From NCBI RefSeq assembly GCF_001641265.1, contig NW_020167524.1, positions 744,001 to 808,000 on the forward strand: a stretch of DNA of 64,000 nt. Reading direction: 5' to 3'. Under the pieces are notes generated by a model. It was not told the origin of the DNA. It did not search any database and saw only the letters and a list, made by a program, of their open reading frames with translations. The translations under genes were made by a program, and so were the position numbers. Source of the stretch: Pseudogymnoascus destructans. Its lineage: Eukaryota > Ascomycota > Leotiomycetes > Thelebolales > Thelebolaceae. Every line of letters begins with the position of its first letter. Position 1 is the first letter of the stretch. This document shows, in pieces, positions 29,216 to 40,577 of the stretch.

Positions 29216-30341
29216 ATGGCGTCCGCAGCAGTAGAGGCAATGCCACCGATAGACGTGGCGAACACGAATGCGAGTGATAAGGCGGCGGCAGTAGACAACG
29301 CGCTGGGGCACAACGCTGCGACTACAAGCATCATCTCTGAACCAGTTGAACCTCCGGTGGACCCAAATCATGAGGAATACCAATACCTCAAGCTCATCCG
29401 CGACATCCTCGACAACGGCGAGCACAGGCCCGACAGGTACAGCACATCTCACCCCCCCTACCCCAGGAGTACTCTAACACCCCCCTAGGACCGGCACAGG
29501 CACTCTCTCCATCTTCGCACCCACCCCCCTAAAATTCACCCTCACCTCCCCCAGCGGCTCCCCCATCCTCCCGCTCCTCACAACAAAGCGCGTCTTCCTC
29601 CGCGCCGTCCTCGCCGAGCTCCTCTGGTTCATCAGTGGCTCCACCTCCTCCCTCCCCCTCTCCGAAGCCAGCATCAAGATCTGGGACGGTAATGGATCGC
29701 GCGCCTACCTCGATAGCATTGGGCTCACGGAGCGCGCGGAGGGTGACCTGGGCCCTGTTTACGGATTCCAGTGGCGGCACTTTGGGGCCAAGTACGTGGA
29801 CGCTCAGACGGACTACACGGGGCAGGGCGTGGATCAGTTGGCAGAGGTAATTCACAAGCTGCGCCATACGCCGTATGATCGTCGTATTATCCTGAGTGCA
29901 TGGAACCCAGCGGATCTGAAGATCATGGCGCTGCCGCCGTGTCATATGTTTGCGCAGTTCTATGTCAGCTATCCGCGCACGAAGAAGGGCCAGGAGGGAG
30001 AGAAGATGAAGGGGCACCTGCATTGCCAGCTATATCAGCGTAGTTGTGATATGGGCTTGGGCGTGCCATTTAATATTGCGAGTTATGCGCTGCTGACGCA
30101 TATGCTGGCGCATGTGTGTGACCTCGTGCCAGGAACGTTCACGCATACGATGGGGGATGCGCATGTGTATCTTGATCATGTGGAGGCGCTGGAGGTGCAG
30201 TTGGAGAGGCAGCCCAGGGAGTTTCCGGGGTTAGAGATTAAGCGGGAGAAGGGGGGGGAGGTGGATGGGTGGGCGCTGGAGGACTTTGAGGTCGTGGGGT
30301 ATAAGCCGCACAAGGGTATTGCTATGAAGATGAGTGTTTAA
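29216..30341 (+). CDS. Thymidylate synthase
   Basis: Methylates dUMP to dTMP with methylene-tetrahydrofolate, the only de novo route to thymidine. Exons 29216-29436 and 29489-30341 (52-nt intron with a CTCTAAC branch site) give 357 residues. All family signatures are present: HRPDRTGTGTLSIF for substrate binding, the catalytic Cys in LPPCHMFAQFYV (about residue 222), QRSCDMGLGVPFNIASYAL (20 or fewer shown) and GDAHVYLDHVEAL. The first 50 residues are an Ala-rich extension not found in bacterial enzymes. In yeast the orthologue is CDC21. Confidence 0.96.
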
Positions 30342-30738
30342 TGATGGGGTGACGGAGTTGGGTTAGGGGGGTGGGTTACGAGCGGCGATGATGGGTAATA
30401 ATCATCGGGCTGGACTTTTGATTTATTAGCACATTGGAGTACTTTCTACCCTCGACTACAATAGATTCTATTTTACCTATGTCGGCCAAAGTTGGCTGAA
30501 ACTGTGCATTTTGGCGCTTTGCGATTCTGCGCAACAGAGACACAAGTGAAAGTTCCAGACGAGATGTCACCACAATCAAATCACTGCATCTGTATCACAT
30601 CACATACCATAGATTAAGCGCCAGTGTGCCTATCCTACACTTCTTAAGTCTCAAAAACCATTTCCCATTTCATAGTATGCGCTCATAGTGTTTACCGTTG
30701 AAATCTACGATCTGATCTCGGCAGTCCAAAACAGACCC
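30342..30738. other. Intergenic, convergent 3' ends
   Basis: 3' flanks of thymidylate synthase and the small secreted protein. I see no gene or notable repeat. Confidence 0.5.
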
Positions 30739-31183
30739 CTATTTATCACTCACGTCGTCCGCCTTGCTGTATAGACCTGTATAAACAAAGTTAATTAGTT
30801 TCGTCTCTTCTCTCCATTCCAAAACAAAAGAAGCACTCACACTTCCAGCCACCACAAGTGCAGCCAAAGGAATTGGCCCAGCGGAGCTCCGTGCGAGCGA
30901 CATTGACACCGTGGTAGGCATCGATGCGGTAGTCTTCTCCGTGGGCGTGCCAGGCGAAGAGCTTGAAGTCACGGGTGATGTAGGCAGCGTAGCCGGGCTG
31001 GCAGTCGAACCAGAGCTGCTTCTCGTACTTGCGTTGGTCCATGGTGCAGTAGACCACGCCGTTGTCTTTGGCGATACCTTGCACTCTATTGGTATAGGGG
31101 TTCCATTCGACGGCGATGGAGAGGCAGGCATTGGCGATTGGGAGGAGTGCCACGAGGAAGACGATGAGGAGGTGGAACTTCAT
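30739..31183 (-). CDS. Small secreted Cys-containing protein
   Basis: Exons 30841-31183 and 30739-30776 (64-nt intron) give 126 residues. A signal peptide, MKFHLLIVFLVALLPIANA, is followed by about 107 mature residues with six Cys (positions near 20, 46, 60, 109, 111 and 116) in CLSIAVEWNPYTN, YCTMD, FDCQPGY and FGCTCGGWKC. The intron is placed where GTGAGT interrupts GGWK-C and CAG restores the frame to the end LYSKADDVSDK. An even Cys number and small size fit an extracellular or effector-like protein. I recognise no family and no catalytic site. Confidence 0.75.
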
Positions 31184-32101
31184 TCTGGGGTGGGGGTGGT
31201 TAGTTTGGAGGGGGTGGATGGTCGGTGATGAGACTGACTTGATTCAGGGAAGATTGAAGTCGAGGTTGGATCTTGGATTGTTAGCTGAGGTTTGAATGCG
31301 AGCTTGTTGTGGGTTAGCTCACCAAGAAACCTTGCCAGAGAGGTGCTCTGGCGGGAGTTGTTGAAAGGGGCTGTTGTTCAAATCGAAGGGTCAAACTTAA
31401 CGATGATGTTAGATCAAGATTGGAAGCTAAGAGTGACAAACAAGGCTGATAAAGGAGATATCTTACCTCTTGATGAGTTGTAGAAGGTGGTGGATCGAGA
31501 GAAAGAAAGAAGAAAAGAGAGAAGAAGGTCGGGGGTATAAATACCTAACACATCAAAGAGATCTCAAAACTTCCAGTCCTTAGGCCGACGTACGTCCAGC
31601 TCATCCATGGGAAAGTCCAACACACTGCCATACCTCAGGCCGGTCCTTGCTCAGATAATGCAGGCGAATTACACCGCTTCCTAGGAGAAGTGGCTGTTTT
31701 CAAACAGGGGTTATAGGCCCGAAATCAGGCGGGATGTGACAAGTATGACAAGGACCATTCCAGATCCTGCATACAACATATCAGAATTTGAAGAGTAGAG
31801 TCCAATAATTGTAATGTATATTGCAATACTTCCACATCTTAAGTTTTAAGGAATATACTAATTGTATTTGTAGGCTATCAAATGTTGTTGTTCCTTTTCG
31901 TTTTATTTTTCACTTCTCATCTGAGCCACCCGCCTTCGCGCACCATATCGAAGTTTGAAGTGCCAAAAGATCTATAATTGCAATATTATATTCTAATACT
32001 TACATATCTTGAGTTTTTAAAGATTATACTAATTGCATTTGCACGTTTTCTTATGTTTCTGTTTATTTTGTTTGTCTGTTTTTCTTTCGTTGTCGTCGCA
32101 T
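31184..32101. other. Intergenic with a diverged direct repeat
   Basis: Includes the 5' flank of the secreted protein. Two diverged direct copies, 31787-31873 and 31954-32044, share TTTGAAG, ATATT, AATACTT, ATCTT, AGTTTT and TATACTAATTG in the same order. They may be a decayed element or a local duplication. Confidence 0.6.
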
Positions 32102-32236
32102 CCCACGTCTCCCCTATGGCTCAGGGGAGACGTGGGAAGCACCCTCACCGTCGCCGCGCCGATGGCGACGGTGAGGTCAACACGCTCTCGCCTGCGGGGC
32201 ATAACAATGCCCCGCTCCTATATAAAGGAGCGAGAG
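32102..32236. promoter_or_regulatory. Array of perfect inverted repeats around a TATA box
   Basis: Four perfect inverted repeats follow one another: 32102-32114 with 32124-32136 (13 bp, CCCACGTCTCCCC); 32143-32155 with 32164-32176 (13 bp, CCTCACCGTCGCC); 32194-32202 with 32207-32215 (9 bp, GCGGGGCAT); and 32214-32219 with 32226-32231 (6 bp) enclosing TATATAAA. An outer pair CTCTCGC/GCGAGAG (32185-32191 and 32230-32236) encloses the last two. The array lies just upstream of the 69-residue membrane protein gene and likely contains its core promoter. Confidence 0.8.
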
Positions 32237-32416
32237 AAACAATTTCCTCCTCCTTTCCTCCAACTCTTCACCATCTTCGACCGGCACAGACAGCGCCACA
32301 CCTTCCACAGCCTCAAAACAACATCGCCATCGACCCTCACTCACCAATCCCACCATTCTCAAACAAATCCACAAGAACAAATCATCTTTCTGAACAAGAA
32401 AATCAACTCTCAAGCA

Positions 32417-32767
32417 ATGGCCGTTCCCGCAGAGACCGTGGCTGTGATTGTTTGCATCATCTTCCTCGTTGGGATTGCGATGCTCTGCTTTGGCATCTGT
32501 TTCATCAAGAATACTGTATGTGTTACTGCACTCTACCCGCGAATCTTTGTTTCTCCTCGCACAAAACAATCATCATCTGCTTGAGATCTAACGTTTACCA
32601 GGCCCTCAACATGTACAGTCTTCTTCGCCCACCGAATGTGGCTGATGCTAACTTTATAACTTTATAGGTTTCCGGATGAAGACACGGAACTGGCAACCAC
32701 GGCCCCCTCGAGGGATGGCATCAACGTTACTCGCGAGGAAAACGTGCGCCACTCTCTCCCCCGCTGA
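32417..32767 (+). CDS. Single-pass membrane microprotein (69 residues)
   Basis: Exons 32417-32515, 32602-32612 (only 11 nt) and 32668-32767 join to MAVPAETVAVIVCIIFLVGI...FIKNTALNMFPDEDTELATT. One strong membrane segment (residues 8-29) follows a short lumenal or outer N-terminus; the 40-residue tail is acidic then basic and ends HSLPR. Both introns have GT-AG ends, and the second has GCTAAC. Exon placement rests on frame continuity. No family is recognised. The TATA box at 32219 leaves a leader of about 170 nt. Confidence 0.6.
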
Positions 32768-33402
32768 GCAGAAATGAGATGGACCGACCAACCGATTCAT
32801 GCGAGACCGGTTAATGTGTGGGGGACGTCTCTATAGCACTCGAGGTTAAGGTCGATGAACTGACAATCCCAACTCTCATTTGCCATCGCCATGTCCCCTA
32901 TTTTATCTACCATTCTTTGTGAACGTGAGCCAGAAAATAAGCCTTCTCGTCGGTGACACTTCTCGTCAGCTGTACCCCTTCCCAAAACCTCAGGCCCTCC
33001 TGTGCATCCAGGCATTAACAGTCCTATCTCCTCCAGATAGATGCTAGTCTTCGATGTGGTTATCATTTCCAGCAAACAAGTCACCCTCCGGTAAACGCCT
33101 CCTGTAGCCATTCCATCACCGCCAATACCCCCTTCCCTCTCTGAACTTCATTGTCTTGTCGCAATCATGCCCCCCTGCGGTACTATATCCTAGAATAGTG
33201 TTGCCCGTACCAGGAGGATAACCGACTGCCGTCGTCACAGTCTCTCTTTTTCCATGGAGCATCCATAGCATCTGACCAATCGATCCCTTCACCAGGCCGG
33301 GCCAAGAACAATTACGAATCCCAACAGCACTTTTTAAAACAGTAGGCAGGCCGCCGCTAACTCCACGTGTATCCGCTCCACACATGGACAGTCAAAGACG
33401 CA
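32768..33402. other. Intergenic, no gene seen
   Basis: Several short minus-strand frames exist, but none has intron-like joins, biased composition or recognisable motifs. Confidence 0.4.
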
Positions 33403-33642
33403 TCATCCCCACACCCCGATCTCGAGACCGATCTTCCCGCGCCACAACTGGAATTGCCTTCTGAAATAGAGCGAGAGGAGAAACACAAGCAGCGGCGGCG
33501 CGAAGACCAGGGCTTTCCGGATGAGTTCAAACGACGCAAGGCGCGTGTAGAGCGTTGGTGAGGTGTGCTTGGCGCTGCTGGGGGCCGCCATGTTGAGCGT
33601 GGCGATGCGGGGAAAGAGGTAAGGAGGGATGGGACGGGACAT
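33403..33642 (-). CDS. Hypothetical small membrane protein (79 residues)
   Basis: An ATG-to-stop frame encodes a basic, Ser/Pro-rich N-terminus and one membrane segment (ALVFAPPLLVFLLSLYF), then FRRQFQLWRGK. A TATATATAA lies about 25 bp upstream of the ATG, which is close for a promoter. It may start at an internal Met (MAAPSSAK). Without recognised relatives it remains a weak call. Confidence 0.35.
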   Translation of the reverse strand: MSRPIPPYLFPRIATLNMAAPSSAKHTSPTLYTRLASFELIRKALVFAPPLLVFLLSLYFRRQFQLWRGKIGLEIGVWG

Positions 33643-34482
33643 TGAGGTGGGGTGTTTGTACAGTGTATATATAACGTGATATGGAGAGTTATACAGTATA
33701 TGTATGGCGTGAGCTTCAATGAGGTTGAGTTAAACGAGGTTCTTGTCACCCCGTTGAAGGTATCTGGGATGCTTGACAAGATGTGCTTGACAAGATGTGC
33801 ATATAGATTACATTGGTAACAGCCGGGAAGCGTGAGACTATATAAGAAAAGAATTTTTTACCGTCTAATTACTTTTGAGGCTTTATCAGCATTCGAACCT
33901 GACTTTGTGTATTCATACCGGTGCTGGTTGATGTAGCTGCAATCATTTTGGCACACCGAAATACACCATTGTGACACATGTACTACACATTGTGACAACT
34001 GATATGTTGATCGGGAGGCTATCCCACTATATACTCGTAGGCCATTTGTTTTCTGTGAGATTATGGTTTCGGGCCAGGTGGAACGAATGATAATCGTCGT
34101 GACCAAATTTTACGCTTTGCTCAAGGTTGGAGGAAGCGATCCGCGCGGTTTCAAAACGAGGAGAAGTGATGTTTAAGAAATTATCACTTCATCACTCCCA
34201 CGCTCACTCCCACTCCCACTCCCACGCTCGCTCTCGCTCTCGCTCTCGACAGCTTCTGGGTCAGGAGCGAAGCGAAAATTTGGTCACGACGATTATGTCT
34301 TACGTGATAACATGCCTTTTGTGATCTGGAGGAAACACTGTGATCTCAGGCAGGAACGAAGCAAGGGGCTGGGTTCGGTTGGTTTGATAGGCAAGCTGCG
34401 GTGAACCTCAATTTCATTTTGCAACATTTATGTAAAGACCGCGAAACATGAGTTATATGGAGATCCATTCCTGAGTGAATAT
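33643..34482. other. Intergenic with a MITE-like repeat
   Basis: Apart from the inverted-repeat element at 34090-34296 I see no gene. A GGTTCGAATGC-like box on the minus strand near 33890 has no partner A box, so no tRNA is called. Confidence 0.5.
34090..34296. mobile_element. MITE-like inverted-repeat element (207 bp)
   Basis: 32-bp arms, 34090-34121 (ATAATCGTCGTGACCAAATT...) and 34265-34296 (...AATTTGGTCACGACGATTAT), match in reverse complement with two mismatches. The inside is mostly a CACTCC/GCTCTC simple repeat. No coding capacity; presumably a non-autonomous DNA transposon. Confidence 0.75.
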
Positions 34483-36501
34483 TCATACCACCCAATATGA
34501 ATGTCCTAGCATGGTCTCAACCACGCTGGTCCGTGCCAGTCCATCAGGAATATCATCATCCACAAGCATATTTTCCCAGAACGTGACTCCCTCTATGCTC
34601 TCAGCCCTACATAACGCTCCTCTCTCCTCTGCCATCTCTAGCTCTTCCACCGCCACGCCGATGCTCCACCCAAACTGTGCTGCGACGTCCCGTGCCGAGA
34701 TACCGATTCCAAACGTGCGCCAGTCCCATGCAACATTCTTCTCGGGTAGCACAGTGTGCTGTTCAAGCATCCACCCAAGAATTGCCCTTACAGTCTTCTC
34801 GTCTGTCCTATCCCTGCCTTGTACGACAAGCACCCCACTCTTGAACTCGCGAAGTCGCACAGGCAGCTTCAGCGACTCCCAGAGTCGAGCAGCCCGCTCA
34901 AGGTCACGGGGCGAGACTAGCTCGATGCCATTTCGTGCACGGTTAAACAGCGCCCACAGATCGACAAGACTGATGATACCGCCCGTTTTGCGGAGCACGC
35001 CAGTGGCGTCGTCGGTGAGGAACTCAGCAAGGTTGCGCGACAGCTCGCTTAGATAGAGAGTCTCAGAGCTGCTGCCACTGCCGAGCATGTCTTTTGTAGT
35101 CACAAGGCCGAGAGCGGTGGCGGACTGGGCGAGAAGTGTGCTCTCCTCAGAAGAGCCGGTGTCGCTGCCACTGTTGGTCTGACGGGCGAAAGTTTCGGCG
35201 AGAGCGACTATCTCCTTTGCCGACGCCATGAGGGCTTCGAGGTCCTCAAAAGCGTTGCCGATTACCACTTCGTTATTCCTGCGCATATCTAAACGTCGCT
35301 GCTCGAGCCCAGCAATACCAACTGTTTTTATTCTATCAGTCGGCAAGGGTTCCCCCGACGGGCTCGGCTTTGGCACTGGCGGTGCACCATGTAGAAGCCA
35401 CTTCCGCTGAATCATTGCCCCTTTTAGACGCTCGTGGAATATTTTCTCTCCTCCAGCTCGGAAGGAGATTTTAAGATTATCCGGTGTCCTGACCCCGGAC
35501 GCACTGAAGCCTTGAAGGGTCGGGCCTGGTGATTCGGGTCGGAACTCCTCCCGGTGCTTGAAGCCTTTCGGAGCATCGTTGGATATCAGAGGAGCACCAC
35601 AGAGTTCACAGGAGAGCAATGACGGGTGGTTAAGGAATGTGCACCTGGGACACTGAAACGAATCCGTGTCACTGCTACTTTCAACTGATCCCTGGGGAAG
35701 ACGCCCCTGTTCTGGGAAACGTGCCTCTGAAAGTGGTCGTGCACTCTCATCTCGACTTCGTATTGGCACTGGGGTGCGCAAAGTATTCGTAGGAGCTGCT
35801 GGGCGATTCGCTGCACTGGCTATAGCGGCTTTGAGAACATGGGCTAAAGGAGGCTTTATACCACAGGCTAAGCATGGCGGCAGCGGCGTGTGTATTGTGG
35901 CCGTAGAAGGGTCGAAGTTTGACGGTACAGGGTTCGAAAATGTGCATATGGGGCAAATCCAAGTGGCATTGCTTGCTGTAGTTGGCTCAGCAGGCGGTAG
36001 GTGAAAGGGACTGTCTGTACGGGTTGTTGGCGAGGATGTAGCGCTTCGAGAGGGCGAGTTCAGCACGGTGACCCTGTTCTGGGTGGATAACCTTTTGGAA
36101 GGTTTAGGAACGAGGGTAATCTTCGGTGAAGATTTTAGAAAGCCTGCCTGTTCAGGAAGTCAGTCGCTGCTTGGGGTCTTCTACAGTGACTTGCGCGGCC
36201 TACATAGAATTCAAATCGCTCAACCTCCTTCAAGTCGATTCCCACGGAGTTCTTTCGCGGGTTTTCATTGTCCACATAGTAGATCCGATGGGACGTCAAG
36301 TAGACATGCCCATCCTGGTGATTTGGTATTTTATACTTCCTGGAACAGAGAATAAGTGTCCATGGTTCAAAGTTTGGGGTTGCATGTGGTTCTTAATTAC
36401 CCCTCATAGAGCCCAACACTGTCCTGGACAAATAGGAGGACTTCGTCTGGAAGTAAAGATGGCCTCAGCGCAGTAGTGAGGTCAATCTGCTTGAGGGACA
36501 T
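34483..36501 (-). CDS. VPS36: ESCRT-II subunit VPS36
   Basis: Part of ESCRT-II, which sorts ubiquitinated membrane cargo at endosomes. Exons 36401-36501, 36204-36339 and 34483-36147 give 633 residues. The N-terminal GLUE/PH-like domain spans the first two exons (LPDEVLLFVQDSVGLYEG; HVYLTSHRIYYVD; VERFEFY-AGFLKSSPKITL across the second intron). Two NZF-type zinc fingers follow: WICPICTFSN...CLACG (about residue 142) and FQCPRCTFLN...CELCG (about 243). The C-terminal EAP30 winged-helix domain (about 375-630) contains GIISLVDLWALFNRARNG and GWSIGVAVEELEMAEERG. It is divergent from THP3, with 338 bp between start codons. Confidence 0.93.
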
Positions 36502-36839
36502 TCGGGATATCCAGGATATCCATGTGCCAGTGGAGTTGTGTGAGGAAGCGTGGAAGGTGTACGAAAAGGCAACTGGGTGAAGACGCCGATGATGGCATCC
36601 TTATCGGCCATCTCGGCCACACACACACGATAAGAAACCCCAAGGTCAATTCACGTGACCCCAGGTTTTAGGCGAGGGTTTGGGCATGGATCCTCCACCA
36701 ACTTTTATCCACAGCCTACTTCACCGTTCACTTGTCTAATCTCCCATGACATTATCAACTCTGAGCTCTACTTAATCCGCTCACTTCTACTAACATATAA
36801 AGCATTTTTTGAAGAGTCGCCATCGCGCCATCGCGCCAA
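36502..36839. promoter_or_regulatory. Shared VPS36/THP3 divergent promoter region
   Basis: 338 bp between opposite start codons. No TATA box or repeat stands out. A CGCCATCGCGCCA-type repeat lies right before the THP3 ATG. Confidence 0.5.
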
Positions 36840-38508
36840 ATGTCGATGTCGCACAACTCGTGGGCGCCCTTACCGCCTCCACCTGGCTCCCAGCCATCAT
36901 ACGCAGCCATGGCGGCAAGTGAGTCCACCCGAAAAGCATCAATCGAGGAAAGGCCTAACATCATTCAAGGCACTCCAGCATATACACCGGTGCAAGTTCG
37001 ACAATCTTTCAACTATCCTCCAACCCAAGCTCCACAATTCGTACATGTAGCCCAATACCCCCAGCTTCCTCCCGTGGCCGCCCCCACGAAGCCGCCGACA
37101 AAAAAGAAGATCGAATGGCCAACATCAGTGCGCAGCTATGTTCAGAGGGCTTTCGATCCGAGTAACCTGTATCCCGATGTCCCGAGAGCGGATATGGAGG
37201 CGAAACTCAAGGCGACCATCTCGTCCGCCACTGAAACGGATACCCTTATGAGCGTAGACTGGGATAACCTACCTTTGCCTCAGGATACGGTGCGAACAGA
37301 AAGAGCTGCTCTAGCGGAACCATCTCCCCGTTGGGTTAATGGGCGCTTCATCTCGAGCCCTGAGTCGAAAAAGCGGAAATCGCAGGTATTGGATGGAAAG
37401 GACGAGCAAGATGTGTCTTCAAATCCTCCATGGCGTATAACTAACACTCACACCGGATTTGAAGACCGAATAACATTCGCACCGAACGGTGGCCCTCTCA
37501 ATGTAGCGGCCAAGCCTCTCCCGGATGGCCTCTCGACCAAGGCAAGTAAGTCCCAGAAGAATCTTGAGAAGCGACAACGACGATTTGATGGCGGCTATAA
37601 ATCTACCTACAAGGAATCGCCCGTTCTGGACGCCAGTTCTGGTCCTGTTGTTGGCCGCTGCCAGACTCTCGAAAAGAGATACTTCCGTCTTACATCTGCT
37701 CCAAATCCCGATCATGTCCGGCCGGAGCCTATCTTGAAACAAACACTGGATTTCCTGAAGAAGAAGTGGAGGAAGGAGAGCAATTATTCATACATCTGCG
37801 ACCAGTTCAAATCTCTCCGTCAAGATCTTACCGTGCAGCACATCCGGAACAAGTTTACTGTAGAAGTCTACGAGATTCATGCCCGGATTGCTCTGGAGAA
37901 GGGGGACCTCGGTGAGTATAACCAGTGCCAAACACAGCTGCGCGCTCTGTACGCGCAGAAGCTCGGCGGAAACCCGACCGAATTCAAGGCGTACCGTATA
38001 CTTTATTTTATTCACACGTGCAACCGGACGGCCTTGAACGACGTGTTGGCGGATCTAACCATAACAGAAAAGGACGAGTTGGCGATCAAGCATGCGCTCG
38101 GCGTCCGGTCGGCTCTCGCTTTAGGAAACTACCACAGATTTTTCAGATTATACCTCGACACGCCGAACATGGGCGCATATCTCATGGATATGTTTGTCGA
38201 AAGAGAGCGTCTAGCTGCGCTGTCTAACATTTGCAGAGCGTAAGTCATCCACCCCGTCGTTCGGATATGTTCATGACTAACATCTTGATAGATACAAACC
38301 ACATGTGAAACTGCGTTTTATTACTGAAGAGCTTGGCTTTGAATCGGACGCCGAGGCGGCACAGTTCATCTGTGCCTACGAAGGCGGCCGAGAGTTACTT
38401 GAAGAGCGAGACGATGGCATCCTTCTACTCACCGGCAAGACCGGTGGCATGTTCGATGTGGCCAAGAATGCGGCGTTCAAAAAGATTGACATCAAGGGGC
38501 AGATCTAA
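36840..38508 (+). CDS. THP3: SAC3/GANP-domain protein, THP3-like
   Basis: Exons 36840-38239 and 38292-38508 (52-nt intron with GACTAAC) give 538 residues. In yeast Thp3 acts with Csn12 in transcription elongation and mRNA processing. The N-terminal third is Pro/Gln-rich and disordered. A Lys/Arg block (KSQKNLEKRQRRFDGG) precedes LEKRYFRLTSAPNPDHVRP, the conserved entry to the SAC3/GANP region. The PCI-like helical part includes SYICDQFKSLRQDLTVQHIR (in 20), FTVEVYEIHARIALEKGDL and FFRLYLDTPNMGAYLMD, and ends in the winged-helix LGFESDAEAAQF. The human relative is LENG8. Confidence 0.9.
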
Positions 38509-40053
38509 ACCCTGGTGTTCGATTTCCGTTTTATTGTCCCACGAGACCCTTGCAAGAGTACGATATGAACGGGCGACGATATACCCTGGCTTTCATTGCT
38601 ATGCCGCCGACTCTGGCTCGAGTATATGGCCATGCCTTGGATCTTCCTCGAAAGGTGAATAGCGGCCACAAGTGTCTTCACATTCGTCCTCCCGTCACTC
38701 GGCGTCACAAGTCCACATCAGCGTCATTTGTCCAGCACTCCAGCCCTTTTTTAATTTATTTGCAAGCACCTCGTCGCCATACCTCAATCCACCTAACCTC
38801 TTTCTGTCACAAAGTCGCAGGCTTCCAGGACGAACCCTGGATCCTACTACTACCTGCATCTCCCTCTTTGCCTTTCCTATCCGTCGTTTCGCCTAGCTTA
38901 GATGTATACTCCAACAGCAAATGAGGGGTATGTTATTTTCGCCGTTTCGGGGGTTGCTGGGTGGTAGAGGGGCAAAGGAGATATAAATGCCATAGTTTGG
39001 ACAGATTGATGTGGGGATGTTGGGGAGAGTTCTCTGCATGAACGAATGGGATTCGCATGAGCATCCCTTACGACGCGACGCGGGGTAGCGGCAGCATGCC
39101 TGGTCAGAGGGATCAGGGGGGGTTGGCATGTGGTTCAGCTGGGGATTTCCGGTGCTGGACCACCCGCGCGGCCCGGCGTTTATTTTGTGGGGGGTTGAGC
39201 TATATACCCAGGCAAGCATCAAGTCTGTCGTCAGCGGCGACAGTGGGGTTTTGCGTCCTTTTTGACCTGGCGCACTTGGGATAGCAAGTTGCTTTAGAAG
39301 ACAAGAACGAAGTAATAGAAAAGTCGACTTTGATCAATCCGTGCAGTATGCCGTGGATGTGAGATGAACCCATATTGGATGTGGCGGAGCTGGGAGGTGG
39401 GGGTGCTGGAGATGGGTGCCATGTGGATGGCATGGCGTGGGGTGGCTTTTCTTTTTCCCTGGAGGCGGGGCTGGGGTGGGGCGGGGAGGAAGGAGGGGAG
39501 GGGAGATGGATGGTGGTTGTGGTGGTGGTGGTTGTGGTGGTGGTGGTTGTGGTGGTGGTGGTGGTGAGGAGGTTGAGGATGGCAGGGCGGGGGGCGGCAG
39601 AGGATGGGCGGGCGGCAGAGGCTGGGCGGGCGGCAGAGATGGCTGAGTGATGTGTTGGGTAGGGTCGGTTTGAGGCGGGTGAAGGGTGTGGCCTGACGGC
39701 AGTGTAATGTAGGGCTGGAGGAGTCCAATAAAAACCCGAGTAATGCAACTTTTCAACTTTTCAAACCAGCGTCGAGGTGCAAGTACGTATTGACCCAAAG
39801 TACGGAGTACGTACAGTATACTCCGTACACCATGACACCATATACAAAACCCACATTTACAGCCCACAGCCCACAGCCCACAGCCCACTCCACCCTCTCC
39901 TCACTCTCCTTTCGCTTCCCTTCCCTTCCCTCCCTTTCTTCCCTTCCTTCCCTCCTTCCTCCTTCCCTCCTTCCCTCCTTCCCTTCCCTTTCCCACACAA
40001 ATCTCGGGGAAGTCCCTTCTTCACCAAAGTACACCCACCACAGTATTTACTCT

Positions 40054-40400
40054 ACTTCCACTTTCCACCCCCACTCTACTGCACCCTACTCACTGCACTA
40101 ACTCACTGTACTACTCACTGCACTAACTCACTGTACTACTTACTCACTGCACTAACTCACTGCACACTAACTCACTGCACCCCCTGCACTAACTCACCAC
40201 ACTAACTCACTACACCAACTCACCATAACTCACTACACCAACTCACCATAACTCACTACACCAACTCACCATAACTCACTACACCAACTCACCATAACTC
40301 ACTACACCAACTCACTACACCCTACAGTACTCACTACACTAACTCACTACACCCTACAGTACTCACTACACCAACTCACTACACCCTACTCACTGCACAC
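40054..40400 (+). repeat. AACTCACTACACC minisatellite
   Basis: Irregular tandem copies of AACTCACT plus ACACC or GCACT, including five near-identical 23-bp units (CCAACTCACCATAACTCACT...) at about 40211-40310. Confidence 0.85.
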
Positions 40401-40555
40401 ACTATAACTCCCTCCATCTGACTAAACCCTTCTATACCTAATTTACAAAAAAAACACTCACACACTCCTATATACACACAATCCCACAATCTCGACCTCT
40501 TCTTATCCCTTCCCAACCCCACCCCGCATCTAAGACACGGCCCTGTTCCAAACCA

Positions 40556-40577
40556 CCCCCCCCCCCCCCCCCCCCCC
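40556..40577 (+). repeat. 22-base poly-C tract
   Basis: An uninterrupted run of C about 325 bp before the BEM1 ATG. Its length may vary between reads. Confidence 0.9.

Noticed and set aside
32033..32584. 183-codon plus-strand frame through the inverted repeats
   Set aside because: It crosses the TATA box and promoter hairpins; only its last part, from ATG 32417, is supported by splice joins.
33885..33960. Possible tRNA on the minus strand (GGTTCGAATGC box)
   Set aside because: No A box or acceptor-stem pairing at the right distance.
34127..34324. 65-codon frame with His-Ser and Arg-Ser repeats
   Set aside because: Translation of the CACTCC/GCTCTC simple repeat inside the MITE.
39364..39650. 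Gly/Trp/Val-rich plus-strand frames
   Set aside because: Produced by the GGT/GTGGTT simple repeat; no start context or domain.
40211..40310. Regular 23-bp repeats resembling a CRISPR array
   Set aside because: Units are contiguous with no unique spacers and the host is a fungus; this is a minisatellite.
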